Shown here: one piece after another, positions 1-13,100 of the stretch
Numbering within the stretch: position 1 is the stretch's first letter
Layout: the number at the start of each line of letters is the position of its first letter
From: Rotaria sp. Silwood1
Lineage: Eukaryota; Rotifera; Eurotatoria; Philodinida; Philodinidae
Direction: 5' to 3'
DNA length: 64,000 nucleotides
NCBI GenBank assembly: GCA_905250075.1
Contig: CAJNOP010000011.1
Span: 744,001-808,000, forward strand
Made by a program: the position numbers and the translations under genes
The notes under the pieces: generated by a model
Told to the model about the DNA's origin: nothing
Database searches by the model: none
Seen by the model: only the letters and a program-made list of their open reading frames with translations

Positions 1-3000
1 TCTCTGCCTAGTTTCAAAATACTTACCTCATATAACATTTGTACGTATTTTTTCAAAGCCTTGCTGCGTCTCTATTCTACTTAGCGTTTTTTGTTCTTTC
101 TGATTACAATATTATATAAACAACGATGACAAGCATTATTAATATTAATGAAGATTAAAGTACTTCAAGTAATCGACTGATAGAGACAAAATGTTTTTTA
201 TTAATAGATCTAGATTGTTTTTAGATTTCTTGTTTTTTTAAAATATACATCATACAATTCTATTCAATGAAAATTTAACAAAGTATACTTAATTTATTTT
301 ATTAACTCACATTGACATGAAGTTATCAAGTTATATCATCGAAAAAACAAATCAAAGAATTATTTAGAATTATAACTTGTCATAGTTTTATTAATATTAC
401 TTACTATTTATAGCATAAAATTCTTATAGATATAAAAGATAATAAAGCAAAGATAAGGTATGAAGCACATTAAATAGACAGTATATTAATGATGTCCATA
501 TGTCATGACGATTGAATCAGTGCACCAAACTTATGAGTCATTCCACATGATCTACGACAGTTTCTGCTCGACTAGAGATATCAAGGGTTTGTTTGTATCG
601 TCAATAATCAGTTCTCAGTTAGTAATGTCTGAAAAGAAAATGCTTGAGCGGTGTCCCATCAATTTTTTTTCGGAGAAAATCTATCGGAAATGTCATTATC
701 TATTGTAGTTATATACAAATTTTAGAAGATTTCATAAAAACTCTAATATCTCTCTAGGAACATCTTCCAGAAAGAATAAAAAACAACAAAAAAAAAAGGA
801 TTTGTACTGAAAACATCATGTGCTATAAGTTAGAATAAATTTCACATAAATCTAAGATTATGACTAAATATTATTCTATGATGATAGGCCATGACTCATA
901 TAGAATAACTTTTATATGGAATCTGTATTTCCGTAAAATTTTCTGTTTTGTCTATAGAAGTCAAGAAAAAGAAAACTTATACAATAAAAACGGTAATACT
1001 AATGAGATAGAACTCATATGTCATCACTGTAGTGATTAAAAGACAGATAATTTTATTTTTGACTGTTATAGATCGAGAAAACTGAAGAATGATTCATGTC
1101 AATGTATCGTTCAGATTTGACCGTTTAGACTAGTACCTATACCAGTAAGGAAAAATTGTGCTGTTTATACAATTGAAACACATATCTTAGTTTACGTAAA
1201 TTTTAATTGTTTTTATTATGTTAAGTTTTTAATTTAACATTTTTTTTTTAATCATTAATAGATACTCTCAATTTTAAATATATTCTTAGATGTTTTTCTT
1301 TTATACTATAAATAAATATATTCGTAGTTAAATTATGTCACATATATCAATAGACACATAAACTATTTTTTTTAAAGTTTTTCTATTTTTTCATTCAATG
1401 ATTTATGGACAGTTACTCTTAGTTATATTAATATCTTTCTTACTATTATATATTCATAATGCTTATCACTCAACAATATATTTTTTTTATTCTATAGTAA
1501 TACACATAATGGCTATTGATAACATGTTTGATAGGCTATTGTCTTGGATGAATAAATAAAAAAGCCATAAAAACAAATGGATCTTAATGTCACAAAATAA
1601 GCAGTAAAAGAGCAAATGTCTTAGATCAGAAAAACAAAACAAGGCACTTATTTCTATTTTTTTTTCGAAGAATTAGAACAAAAAGAAAAAGAAAAAAACA
1701 TATGTTTCTGATAGAGAACGAAATAATAAATCGTTAAAATATGTCAGTCATATTTGTCAAGATTGACAGTTTGGCAAATAATTGAAACTATGAAATAGAT
1801 CGATTGATTTTGTTCGTTCGTCATGAAAAACAAAGTCATTCATTTTTATTTTGATGATACCTTTAGAATTTATCTTTAAAAATAATTTGATCAAATTACA
1901 TGTCTTAATTTTCATCTTTCGCTTGGTTTTGTTTTTGCTTGTTTTTTTTTGTTTCCTGTATATTTATGACACCATTTAATCATAATTATAGCTAAATAAC
2001 AAAGATATTTTTCGATCATTTAATTAAAAAATATAAACGAAATATGAATTTTATGGAAAATTTATGTCACATGATACATTGTCATCTCAGATGACTTAAT
2101 AATGTACATAGTATAGTTATCATGGATTAATATATAAAAAAATAGGTTGAAAATGGATATTATTTGTACTTGATTACTTGCTTATTTGTAATCTGATATA
2201 ATGACATACTTAATTTTACGCCGACTTGTTTTTCTTATTAACCAGATACTACATTGATACAGAGCTATTTAGTTTATAAGTCAATGCTTGGAAAATTTTG
2301 AAGTTTCAAACATTAACTACTAGATTTTGTAAGGAAGTTGATGTTCAAAAGACTTCAATTGTGCTTTTTAATTATAAGAGATGAATTTCAATATTGAAAC
2401 TGACTAATTTTAAATACGTACTCGTATGAATATCAATACAATATCATTCATAAAATTCATATTGACTTCTTATTCTTTTTAATGAAAACTAAAAATTATT
2501 TATAAAATATTTTCTATATATTTTTCTTACTTCACAATAGGTGAAATGTTTTTCTTTTACTCAAGCCACTAATAAAACTTGATACTAATATTTATTTACA
2601 TTATCCATATAAAGAAAAAATTTTAAATCAGCTTCTACCACTAATTAAAAAATTAACTCATTCAAGTGAATCGAAGTGAAAATATTTTAGTTTTTTATCA
2701 TAGTGTTATTTGTGGCGCATCCTGTATATTCATGTTTAATGAAATGAAAATTTGCATTTATTTTTATTAACTATTCTATTCATTAAGAAATATGTCTTTT
2801 TATTCAAAAGACATTTATTATTGTTGCAGTTTTATATTTATACACATATAATGCGTGGTTTATTATGAATTTTCAGAATATTCAGTAGATATATAGATGC
2901 AAACAATAATGTTATCTGATTACAAAATTTTTGACAACAAAATATCTTATACCGCCAACATATGTTTATATACATATATATATATCTGTCAGGCAAGACG

Positions 3001-4724
3001 TGTAATTTCGATAAGATATAAAGTATTACTCTTATTAGTCGAAGATATAAGTATAGTTAGGATATGACATGCTATCATCTAAAATACAAATTTTAGTCTA
3101 CACTACATCGCATGATACTTAATAGCTCATAAATGAAGTCTTTCTATGTAATATTATTATAAATTTTACAAGAACAAATATGATTTTAAAAAAAAATCTC
3201 TAAAGAAGACTCATTTGAGTTATGTAATATATAATATTCAAATTATAAATCGATATTCATAATTAACGTTTACATGATTTATTGTTTGTTAATTACATAA
3301 AAAATATACCGGGCATTGTAATTTTTTTTTGTGTTTTCCATGTAATTCTGTTCAGGAAAATGATAAAATGTTGCTTGTTTTTTTCTCAAAACATGTACCA
3401 TCGAATGTGTTACTCGGATTGCTTGTAATCCAAATCTTTATTGTTATTTTCGAAACTTTAATTGATTGTCAACACTGAATACGTGTATGTCATCGTGTAA
3501 CTTCTTACAAGAAAGAATAAAAGAAAATTGAGTACTTTTGAGTTTTAATTTTGATAATTATTGTTCATTGATATTAGCTATAATGTTTCGAAGTAATCAA
3601 AAATTTAGAATGGCCTTCGAAACATGAGGATTATTATTCATCCCCATTCCAAATACAACTGAAAACTAACGTCAATGCCAATTGATTTGGTTGTCTCGTT
3701 CTGAAATAAAACGCTTTTTTTTTGCTATGTTGCTCTCAAATATAGTGTTTAAAAGACAATAACTTCAGTGTATAAATCGCTCGATTAAACTTCTTCAAAC
3801 TATTGGAAGAAATATTAAAAAAGAATTAAGTTAAATTAAATAATCAAATGAGAACATGTTTCCAACTGAAGATGATAAAAGTATATTGAGGAAAAATCAA
3901 TAGTGATCTCGTCGAAAGTACTGGTAAAGAGATGAACAGTTTAGTTTTTTTCTACTGTATGTAAGACAGTCCATAGGATTTGATCAAAAACGACTTTAGT
4001 TGTCAATCAAAAAATGGATTTTTCTGTATGAGATATAACACGATGACACGCGTGTTAGTAGCCCATTAAAGTTTCGAAGATAGCCATAATGATTGAATCT
4101 TATAATTTGAGTAAACATGCAATAGCGCATCTTTTGAAAAGAAAAACAATCAACGTTTTATCATGTTTCTCAACAGTGTTATATACAAAACAGAAAATGT
4201 TGCAACAATCTTGCCATACCCTATATTTTAATTAGCGTTTTTCTTGTGTGAGAATTTACTTTTCGCTGTTCATTTGAAAGAAGAGAGAGAGTGAGTATGC
4301 GTGGGCATTGTGAATCTGAGTCTGGATCTTTTCTATATCCATATCCACACCCTATATTCAACCCCTGACGGTTACAATGACTAATAATGTCTTCATTTTT
4401 CTTGTTTCAAATAGACAACGGAAAGTAAATCCTCATATTAGAAGAACACTAATTAGAATCTATTTTCTATGTACTCAAACGAAAAGTAAATCCGCATATA
4501 AAACTGGAATAAATTTTATCTAATCAACGAACAGTGAATCGTGCACATACATAATTAATTATACAATTATAATTCATGTAAAAACATTAATTTCAATTCT
4601 ATTTATTTTATAAATTGACATTTTTAGTTTATTTGGCCTATATCTGACATAGATTGTCAATTCATTAACTAATTCATTCATAATAAAAGCAAAAAAAAAA
4701 TATATATATAATATAATATAATCA
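1..4724. other. Intergenic, no gene recognised
   Basis: AT-rich sequence with many homopolymer runs. The only open frame of note (505-708, 67 codons) has no recognisable domain, no splice context and ordinary noncoding composition, so I do not call it. The reverse-strand polyadenylation motif AATAAA of the gene that ends at 4725 can be read at 4607-4602. Nothing else here is supportable. Confidence 0.6.
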
Positions 4725-7700
4725 CTAGAGCATAGTACAAAGACGACTTCTTTTCCAACGTTTTTTTCGATAATCACTCTTATTTGTATCATCAGGAGTT
4801 ATTGTAGTACTTGTTGTCATACGTTGATCTTGTTGTTTTTGAACAAGTAAATGTTGAAGTTCACTTCGTAATGAAGCATATTCTGTAATTGGAACACTTG
4901 TACCAGTACGTTGAAGAAGTTCTTCATTTAAACTATGATACATTGATGCTGGATCAATGGATAAAATTTCAGCAAGATTTACAAGAGCTGAACCATTAAG
5001 ACGCATAACTAATGGTTGAAGAGTTTCAAAACTACCTTGTGTTGCTTCACACCATTCAGTAACATCATCTGATGTCCAATATGATACAGCACGATTCATA
5101 TAGTTACGTGACTGATTTCGTATTTCATTTGGACTCATATTACATGAATGACTAATAGTTGATGCATCACTTGTTCGACTTGGTAAACGTACATCATTAT
5201 CTTCAATTTGATCTAAATGACGTCGAATTTCAATGACAATTGATTGCATATCAATTATTTGTAAATGTTCAAGCCAATTTCCTTCAAGTTCACATTCATG
5301 TTCAATAAGAATTACTAATATTGGAATTGTATGTGATTGTAAAGAAATATATCGATGAACGAAATGTGTTAAATTATCAGTTTTCATTTGAGTACTTGCA
5401 CAAAAAAGACAAAGTGATGAACGATTAATAAGATGAATTAATGAATCAAATGATTCATATGATGTTGTTGTTATAAGTTCAATTGAATATTGTTGTTCAA
5501 TTAGAAGACGATCACGAAGTGTTATACAAAATTCTTGATGAGATTCATCAGAATTAAATATACATATGAGATTATTTGTTAAAAGTAATGTACGATGATT
5601 GAATGTTGTACGACCTAAGTATTACAAAAAAAGAAAAATTATAAAATATTTTCAATATTGAAAAAGCAAAAAAGAAGGAAATCAATTACTTAGAGTTCTA
5701 TTGGTTAAATCTAAAATTGTAAGAATAGCTTTTGAAGCAAAACGTATATTTAATGTAGAATTATTTAAATTATTTTTTAAATATCGACATAAATCAAGAC
5801 GTTTTTGTAATATATCATGAATATTTGTTGATGTATTCAATGAAAATGTCCATAGAAGTTCAATCATAATATCAATTAATTTAGGTAAACTTTCCTCATC
5901 TTGTTGCAAAAATAAAATTGTATCAATTAACATATTAATAACATTAGCTTTTTTTCTACAATTAATAAGTTCATCAACAATCATTGTAAATGATAAAAAA
6001 CTTCTACGTAATAAAATAAACCATTCAATAGCAATCATAGCAGCTTGATTTTTTGATGGTGATGTTGTAGAATCAAATGATGTATCATTTGATGCTGTTG
6101 TTAATGATTGAAACATATTTAACGTTCGTTGTATTAATAAATGTATAAGTCTTTTAAATAATGATGATTGAAACAAATCACGTTGATTTATTAGTAATGA
6201 TAATGGATGCCAAAGACTACTTTGACGTTTTGTTGCATGTAAAACATGTTGTACATAACCTAAACGACGTAAATGTCGTTTACCTGTTATTGTTGTTGAA
6301 AGTGTCATAAGTAATGAAACAATATCATCAATTATAGTTGATGTTAAACATAATGTTTCAAAATGTGGTACAAGAAAAGCACAAAGATTTTCACGTATAA
6401 TTGAATCTTTATTTGATAATGATAAACGATAAATAAGACGAATAAGACGTACAATTAATGGTGATGCATCATTATCAGAATTTTGTGGTAATTCACACCA
6501 AATATGAAGAATTTTACGTATTGATGGTAATAAATTTATTGTTGATATTGTTATTGATAATGTACAATAATCAAGACATGTAAATAAAAGAAATATTGAA
6601 CGAATATGAATTTTTTCACTTATTATATTTTGTCGTAAAAATTTTGTTGAAAGTTGAATAAATAAAGATGAATTAAGACAATCAAGAAGACATGGTGTTA
6701 TATTTTTAGTTGCTATTATATTACTTAATAAAATTGGATGACTAAATAGAATAATTAATGAATTAACACATCGAAATAAAACATCAAGAACATCAGCTTG
6801 TTCAGCTTGATCATCTGATGTTTGTGTTTGAAGTTGAATATCGTCTGGTGACACATGATCTTCATCATCCTTTACAGAACAAAAAGTAAAATATCTTACG
6901 AAGGAACCACCCGAGGCGTCAAAAAGCTATTGAGATGAAATTTTGCCCACAAGTAGGGGATGCATAGACTAGAAAAAGTCTAAAAGGATATGGGCCCAAG
7001 TTGGGATTTGACTGAGATATCGACTACTTACCATAATTTTCCTATAGGACCCTCCTTGTTCGATAAAATCAAAGTTTTGAATTTAGACCTGAAACTTTGT
7101 CCACACCAAGGCCCCAATTAGACAAGCTTGCCTACAAAGTTTCAGAACTCTTGGATAGACTACCTCCGAGATATGAATCTGCCAAAATATCTATATGAAA
7201 CATTGTATCCATAAAAAAGCGTCTTTATGCTAACATACTAGTATCTCGGAGATAGTCTATCCCAGGGTTCTGAAACTTTGTAGGCAAGCTTGTCTGATTG
7301 GGGCCTTGGTGTGGACAAAGTTTCAGGTCTAAATTCAAAACTTTGATTTTATCGGACAAGTAAGATCCTATAGGAAAATTATAGTAAATAGTTGATATCT
7401 CAGTCAAATTCCAACTTGGGCCCATATCCTTTTAGACTTTTTTTAGTCTATGCATCCCCTACTTGTGGGCAAAATTTCAGCTCAAAAGCTTTGTGACATG
7501 TCGGGTAGTTCCCTCGTTAGACATATTAAGAGAATGTCACTTGAATATAAAATATACAAAAAAAAAAAGAAATTTTATTGAAATAAAATTTATTCATTCA
7601 TCATAATCAAATACTGATTAGGTATTCGAATTAGAAAGTCGTTTTTTTTTTCAATGAAATTCGAAAAGTATAATATTCGTTGACTTGACTACACACTTTT

Positions 7701-8590
7701 TAATCAAAAAGAAAAAACCTAATTTTGACCACAAAAAAAAGCCATTCGCTATTATCACCGCCTTCAATAAACAAAGAATGCACTTAAATTTGATTGATTG
7801 ACACCTCAAAATTGCTGTAATTTTTTGCTCTTATTTTTAATGTCATAGAAAAAAAATTTTATCAATAAAGTTTATCACATCTTTTCTTTTTTCGTTTCTT
7901 CAAGTTTTATTCCATCTGAAACATTCAAAATGAATATATATGTTTTTAAATTATCAATGACTAGAACAAAGAAATAGTCTATATAAATATATATTTATCT
8001 TTCGAAACCGTAAAACAAAGAAATCATTCTTTTTTTTGTCTTCTATTCAAATAATCTAGATAAAAATTAACAAGGACATTTTGATTGAGAATAGAAATTA
8101 TATTTACCGATACATTACTTGTTGCAGAACTATGTTGATCATCATTGTCATTTGTTATTAATTGAGAAATAGATCGACATAATGTATTAATAAAATTTTC
8201 ATCAATAAATAAATCTGTTATAACACGTTTTATTAATTCTTGATTATCATTATCAATAATTAAATTATCTTGTTGATTTAACCATTCCGATAAGAGTTTA
8301 AATAATTGATGAGTATAAAATAAAGCTCGATGTTCATCACCATTTAATGTACCATTAATTAACCATAATTGTAATAAACGTTCAGACCATTGTCGAATAA
8401 TAAGAAACAATTGATGATTAACAATATGTATATCTAATTGTTCAACAGACATACATGATATTGATTGACCAATAAGTGATAATGATGGAAGAAGATATTG
8501 TGGTGGGCATGCATGAAAAAGTGCAAGAATTTCATCCAGATGTTTAACAGGTGATGATGATGTTGTGCACAATTGACGAATTTCATTCAT
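4725..8590 (-). CDS. ARM-repeat / TIR-like / SAM-like protein with CAAX-type tail (SARM-related)
   Basis: Three exons: 8590-8108, 6869-5690 and 5614-4725 (introns 1238 and 75 bp). They join in frame (phases 0 and 1) to give 850 residues. Residues 1 to about 554 are leucine-rich helices of armadillo/HEAT character. About 560-680 is a divergent TIR fold: strand NLICIF, then alternating helices and strands, with TIPILVILIE as the fourth strand. About 733-812 is SAM-like, starting SYWTSDDVTEW. The tail is polybasic (KKRWKRSR) and ends LCTML, a CAAX-like box. SARM1 has ARM-SAM-SAM-TIR; here TIR precedes SAM. Where SARM1 has its catalytic glutamate (helix reading VHKE), this protein reads VHRY, so NADase activity is doubtful. 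The start is the first ATG of the frame, with no splice acceptor close upstream. The Toll-like receptor gene lies 1.6 kb upstream on the same strand. Inferred role: cytosolic or membrane-tethered innate signalling. Exon structure is firm, family assignment moderate. Confidence 0.75.
6899..7516. mobile_element. 618-bp fold-back (near-palindromic) element in intron 1
   Basis: Two arms of roughly 290 bp, 6899 to about 7187 and about 7230-7516, are reverse complements with only scattered mismatches, around a spacer of about 40 bp. Outer ends read CGAAGGAACCACCCGA and, on the other strand, CGAGGGAACTACCCGA. TTA flanks both sides (6896-6898 and 7517-7519), consistent with a 3-bp target duplication of PIF/Harbinger type, though three bases are weak evidence. 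It carries no coding capacity; the 66-codon frame inside it is a by-product. It lies wholly within intron 1 of the ARM/TIR/SAM gene, so the pre-mRNA would contain a very long hairpin. Confidence 0.8.
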
Positions 8591-10196
8591 CGTTTTCCTT
8601 TTTTTCTTTTTATTATATTTGTTTCAAAATGATTGAAAAAAATAACTAACGAATACAATAGAAACATATAAATGAAAGAAAAAGAAACGTATGTATGGGA
8701 TTTTTTTTCTTCTTTTTTTTTTGTTGAAAGGAACCAACATACCATTTCTATTGTCGTTTGTATTTGCTGTTTAGTAACGAAAGAATTAAGTCATACTTAC
8801 ATATATATATATTGAATACAAAAGAATGAAGAAAAAAAGAAATAAGTAGAGAAAGAAATTCAAGAGAAATTTCTAATTGAGTTCATCATTATATTCAAGT
8901 GTTTACTAAGTTTTGTTTGTCTTTAGAGCAATATTTTATGTTTATAAAAAATACATAGATGATAATAAAAATAATAGAAAAAATGAAGTAATTTGCTTCA
9001 AATTGATAAATTTTTATGAGATATTTTCGAAAGCAAGAAATTTTATTTATAAAATATATTCAATCGATTAATTTAAAGAATATCATTTGATTAATCGTTG
9101 ATGCATTCTGAAAAATATAATTTAGATTATTTACAAAAATTCTAGAAGTTTCTATTTCATATATTAATTCAATATGATTTATTTCTCTATTGTCGTGAGG
9201 AAGAAAGTTTTCTGATCCTAGGATTATTGAGAAATAGAATTAATAAGTTTTTTTTATACTGAAACAATGTTTATTGAATGAGTAATAAAAAGCCTAAAAG
9301 CATTTGCTTTTCCAAGTCTTTATTCTTGACGTATCGAAATTTTACCAGGTTTTCAAACAAAAGTTGTGTATTACGTTGATTGTGCAAGTTTTAACTTCTT
9401 TAATATTTCCTTTGGGCAAATGTAAATATAGAAATAAAATTTGCTTTGACACCTAAGAAAATTTCCAGTATTGAATATTTCAGGACACAAGATACTAGAA
9501 AATACAACTGACCCAATAGGACCCACAGCTTTTTTTATTGAAAAACTCAGTAAAATTTCGATATCTCAAAAACGAAAGCCAGAGAAACCAAACTATTCTA
9601 GAACTTTGTATTATTCACTAGTATCCATCAGATGAATATGAAGGTTCTCTTGTTAGTTTTGTATGTACTATTCATTATATATTAGATAAGTTTGTCAGTC
9701 ATTATTTAACTGATAAATTTTTTTTATATTGAATTATAATTAGACCAAGAAAAAAAACCTATTTTCAGTTTGAACAATAAAGTTACCATTCGAACAGATT
9801 CATATTTCTTGAAAAAATAGAAACTGTTTCATCTTCATAAAGACCTTTCAATGATGAAAATTTCATTGATCTCTATCATATTTTATTCAAAGACACGACA
9901 TGCTTCATTATCGAACGAAAGATCCTCGAACATCATAATATCGATATTTAAATTAGTTAATTTTTTTCAACAATCTTTAATGTTCTATCGATCATCATTC
10001 GCATATATGTATTTCAAAAAAAACAAAAACACGCACGCGCATACACAAATAGAAAGAGGTGTACGACAACAACAGTAATAACACCACCGGGTTGGTTAAT
10101 AACAAGAAGACAGTAAGAAACTTTATGAGACGTAAAAATAATATCTATACATATAAAGAAAGATCAACCTAAGACCTGAGATCGTGAAAAATAAGG
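8591..10196. other. Intergenic between the two TIR genes
   Basis: 1.6 kb between the 3' end of the Toll-like receptor and the start of the ARM/TIR/SAM gene. It is AT-rich with poly-A/T runs. A reverse-strand AATAAA at 9887-9882 could serve the receptor gene. The small frame at 9851-10078 has no recognisable features. The promoter of the downstream gene should be here, but no motif stands out. Confidence 0.5.
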
Positions 10197-13100
10197 TTAA
10201 TCAGGTACATAAGTAGCTGAACCACAATTTTGTTCGAGAAATAATTCAAGTTGTTCATGTATAATGGATGATGGATCTGAATTCCATTCATAAACATTTG
10301 ATGTTCGATATAATTTTGCAATTTTTTCACGTGCTTTTAATGATGATGATGATGATATAGATTTATTTTGTTCATCATTAACAAGTATTAAAAATATTTT
10401 AATTGATGAACATGTTGATAAAATTTTCATATAATCATGTACAATATGATATGGTTTACGTAAAATAATAATTGTAACACAAGAGTTTTCAATTAACCAA
10501 TCAAGTTCACCTAACATACGATCACGATGTATAAAATAAAAACTAAATCGTTTACCATACATATTTTCAAGTATTTCACCAATATTTCCATGTACTAATT
10601 CACTATCATTTATTGAATAAAGTACAAGTGCGTCAAGTTTTATTTGTAAACATGAACGTGCTGCTGTTAATGATGATTGAGCTTGTTTAGATGCTGAAGA
10701 ATTTGAGCGTTTTATCATAGGAACAATTGATCGAATTGTTGTAGATGTCGAAACTGTAGACGAATGAGATACAGGACGATTTGACACTACACGTTGTTGT
10801 GGTTGTGGTTGTTGCTGTTGTTGTTGAATTTGACGAGGAGGTGGAAGTGGAGGAACAGATGGTTGAGGACGAATAACTGGTGATAAATCATTTTGAGAAA
10901 GTGTTAATGGTATTGAAGCATAATCATCATCATCATCATCAGAATATGAAATTGAAACATCATTTTCTTGTTGTTTATATGCTGTAATCGAATTTAGACC
11001 TAAATAGAATAATAATTTTTCGATATTTCAAAATATTAATCTTGTAACAGGTGATCGAAAAGTTTGTTTGTTTATTCTTGATCCGATACAAAAGTATTTC
11101 CGATGAGTTAAATATTATGAATTAGGATGTTCTTTTCAAATATGAACTTATAAATTTTTATTTCAGTTTTAATTTGCAAATATTGAAATAGTCTTTGAAA
11201 AGTCGAACAGAAAATGATTTGGACGAAAAATTTTCGTATTTTCACATTTGTCTAAGGTACCTCAATTTTCATTTTTCCTACATACTCATTGTAGATAAAT
11301 CGACAACTGTTTTATGTTGAAACAAGCGTTTGAAAAATGCTTGTAGCATCGCAGTTGAGTACAAGCTCTAGCTTACGAGGGAGAAACTAAAAAGATTCTT
11401 GTAACAACTAACTAAAGAGGTTAGCTTATCATCACTCTCAGTAATGATGTTTATTTAGCTACTTCACATACAACACATGCTTTTATAGGAGAGAGCAAGA
11501 GAGAGAGCGACAAGATAACGATGAAAGTAGACAGGAAGATCAACGGGAAGTGATATCAATATTGGCACAGCTCCATCATTAACTTACTATCACATTTGGT
11601 AGAGAAGTGTTTACTCTAAAAAAAATGACCAAAGTCGACAATTTTTCACATGTTCTAGAAGGAACTTATCAGGTAAACAGAAACTTGTTGCTTCACTATT
11701 TTTAGATTTTTCAAAAAGCTTCTTGTCTAAAATGTTTTCAAGCAGATCAAAATCAACAAACATGTTCACAGGGAATAATATTTTTGCGTATAAGTTCCGT
11801 TCAAACTAATTATTTTGGTTTTTCCAAAGATTATTTAACTACTCTCAAATAAAAACTGAAACTAAATTCCTAAGCCCATATTCAATATGAGCATTCTAAC
11901 TGATAGCTTTTTGACTCATCGGAAATACTCTTGAGTAGATTTAATCAGAAAACTTTTTTGATCATCTATTATTTCGTTATTTTAATACTTTTTTGTCTTG
12001 TTGAATTAATTAATTTTTGTATAGCAGTAGTTGATGATGATAACGAAATTTGTGGTGGTGTTGTTGATGTTTGTTGTAATGATTTATGATAATGATTTAT
12101 TGTTTTATTTACATCTCCATTAGTTAATAATTTACTTTCAGCTGATGAAGAATGTTTTTGATGTTTTTTACGTCGACATATACAACATAAAATAATAAAA
12201 GATATTATTAAAAAAAGAAATAAACTTAATCCAATAATAATATAAAGACGATAATTTTCATGAAATAAAACTTTAAAAATTCGTTTTGAATTAAATAAAT
12301 TTTGATCATTATGAAATGATAGATGTTCTTGTTCATATGCATGATTATGTTCATTTATATTTATTAATTGTTGACATGATTCAATATTTGAATGTTTACA
12401 ACAATCATCAGGTGTTAGTGGAGTTTCCATTGTAAAAGAAGATATAATTGATCGATTACATGAAAGACCATTTCCATATGTTAAAGAATTTAATCTTATA
12501 TTTGACTGAAATTCTCCATTTCCATTATAAAATTTTGGTATCCATGGATTATTATGTAAATAAAGATGTTTAAGATTAAATAATGTTGAAAATGTTCTTA
12601 AACCAATATTTTGTATTTTATTTGATGATAAATCTAAATCTTCAATTTTAATTAATGTTGAAAATTCATCATGTAATAAAGATTCTAATTGATTATTTGC
12701 TAATGTAAGATATTGTAATTTTGTTAGATATGTTAAATTTTTTTCAAGAGTTTTTATTTGATTATTATTTAAATAAAGATGTGTTGTTGTAGAAGGTATA
12801 TTTAATGGAATTTTATTTAAATAAAGATTTGAGCAATTAACATAATTTTTTGTTAAATCAAATGAATGTTTACATGAACATTCTAATGGACATTGATAAT
12901 AACAATCACAATTATTATTATTATTATTATTATTAAATGTTACTGAAGATGAGGATGATGAACAACATGAACATGTTGATGGACAATATATTGTATATGA
13001 ACAAATACTATTCGATGAAGTAAGATCAAATAAAGATCGACTTATTTTTGGTTCAATTATATCTTGACACGTTAGATTAGATAGATGTAATAATTTGACA

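Noticed and set aside
505-708. 67-codon plus-strand frame as a gene
   Set aside because: No domain, no splice sites, composition as in the flanks.
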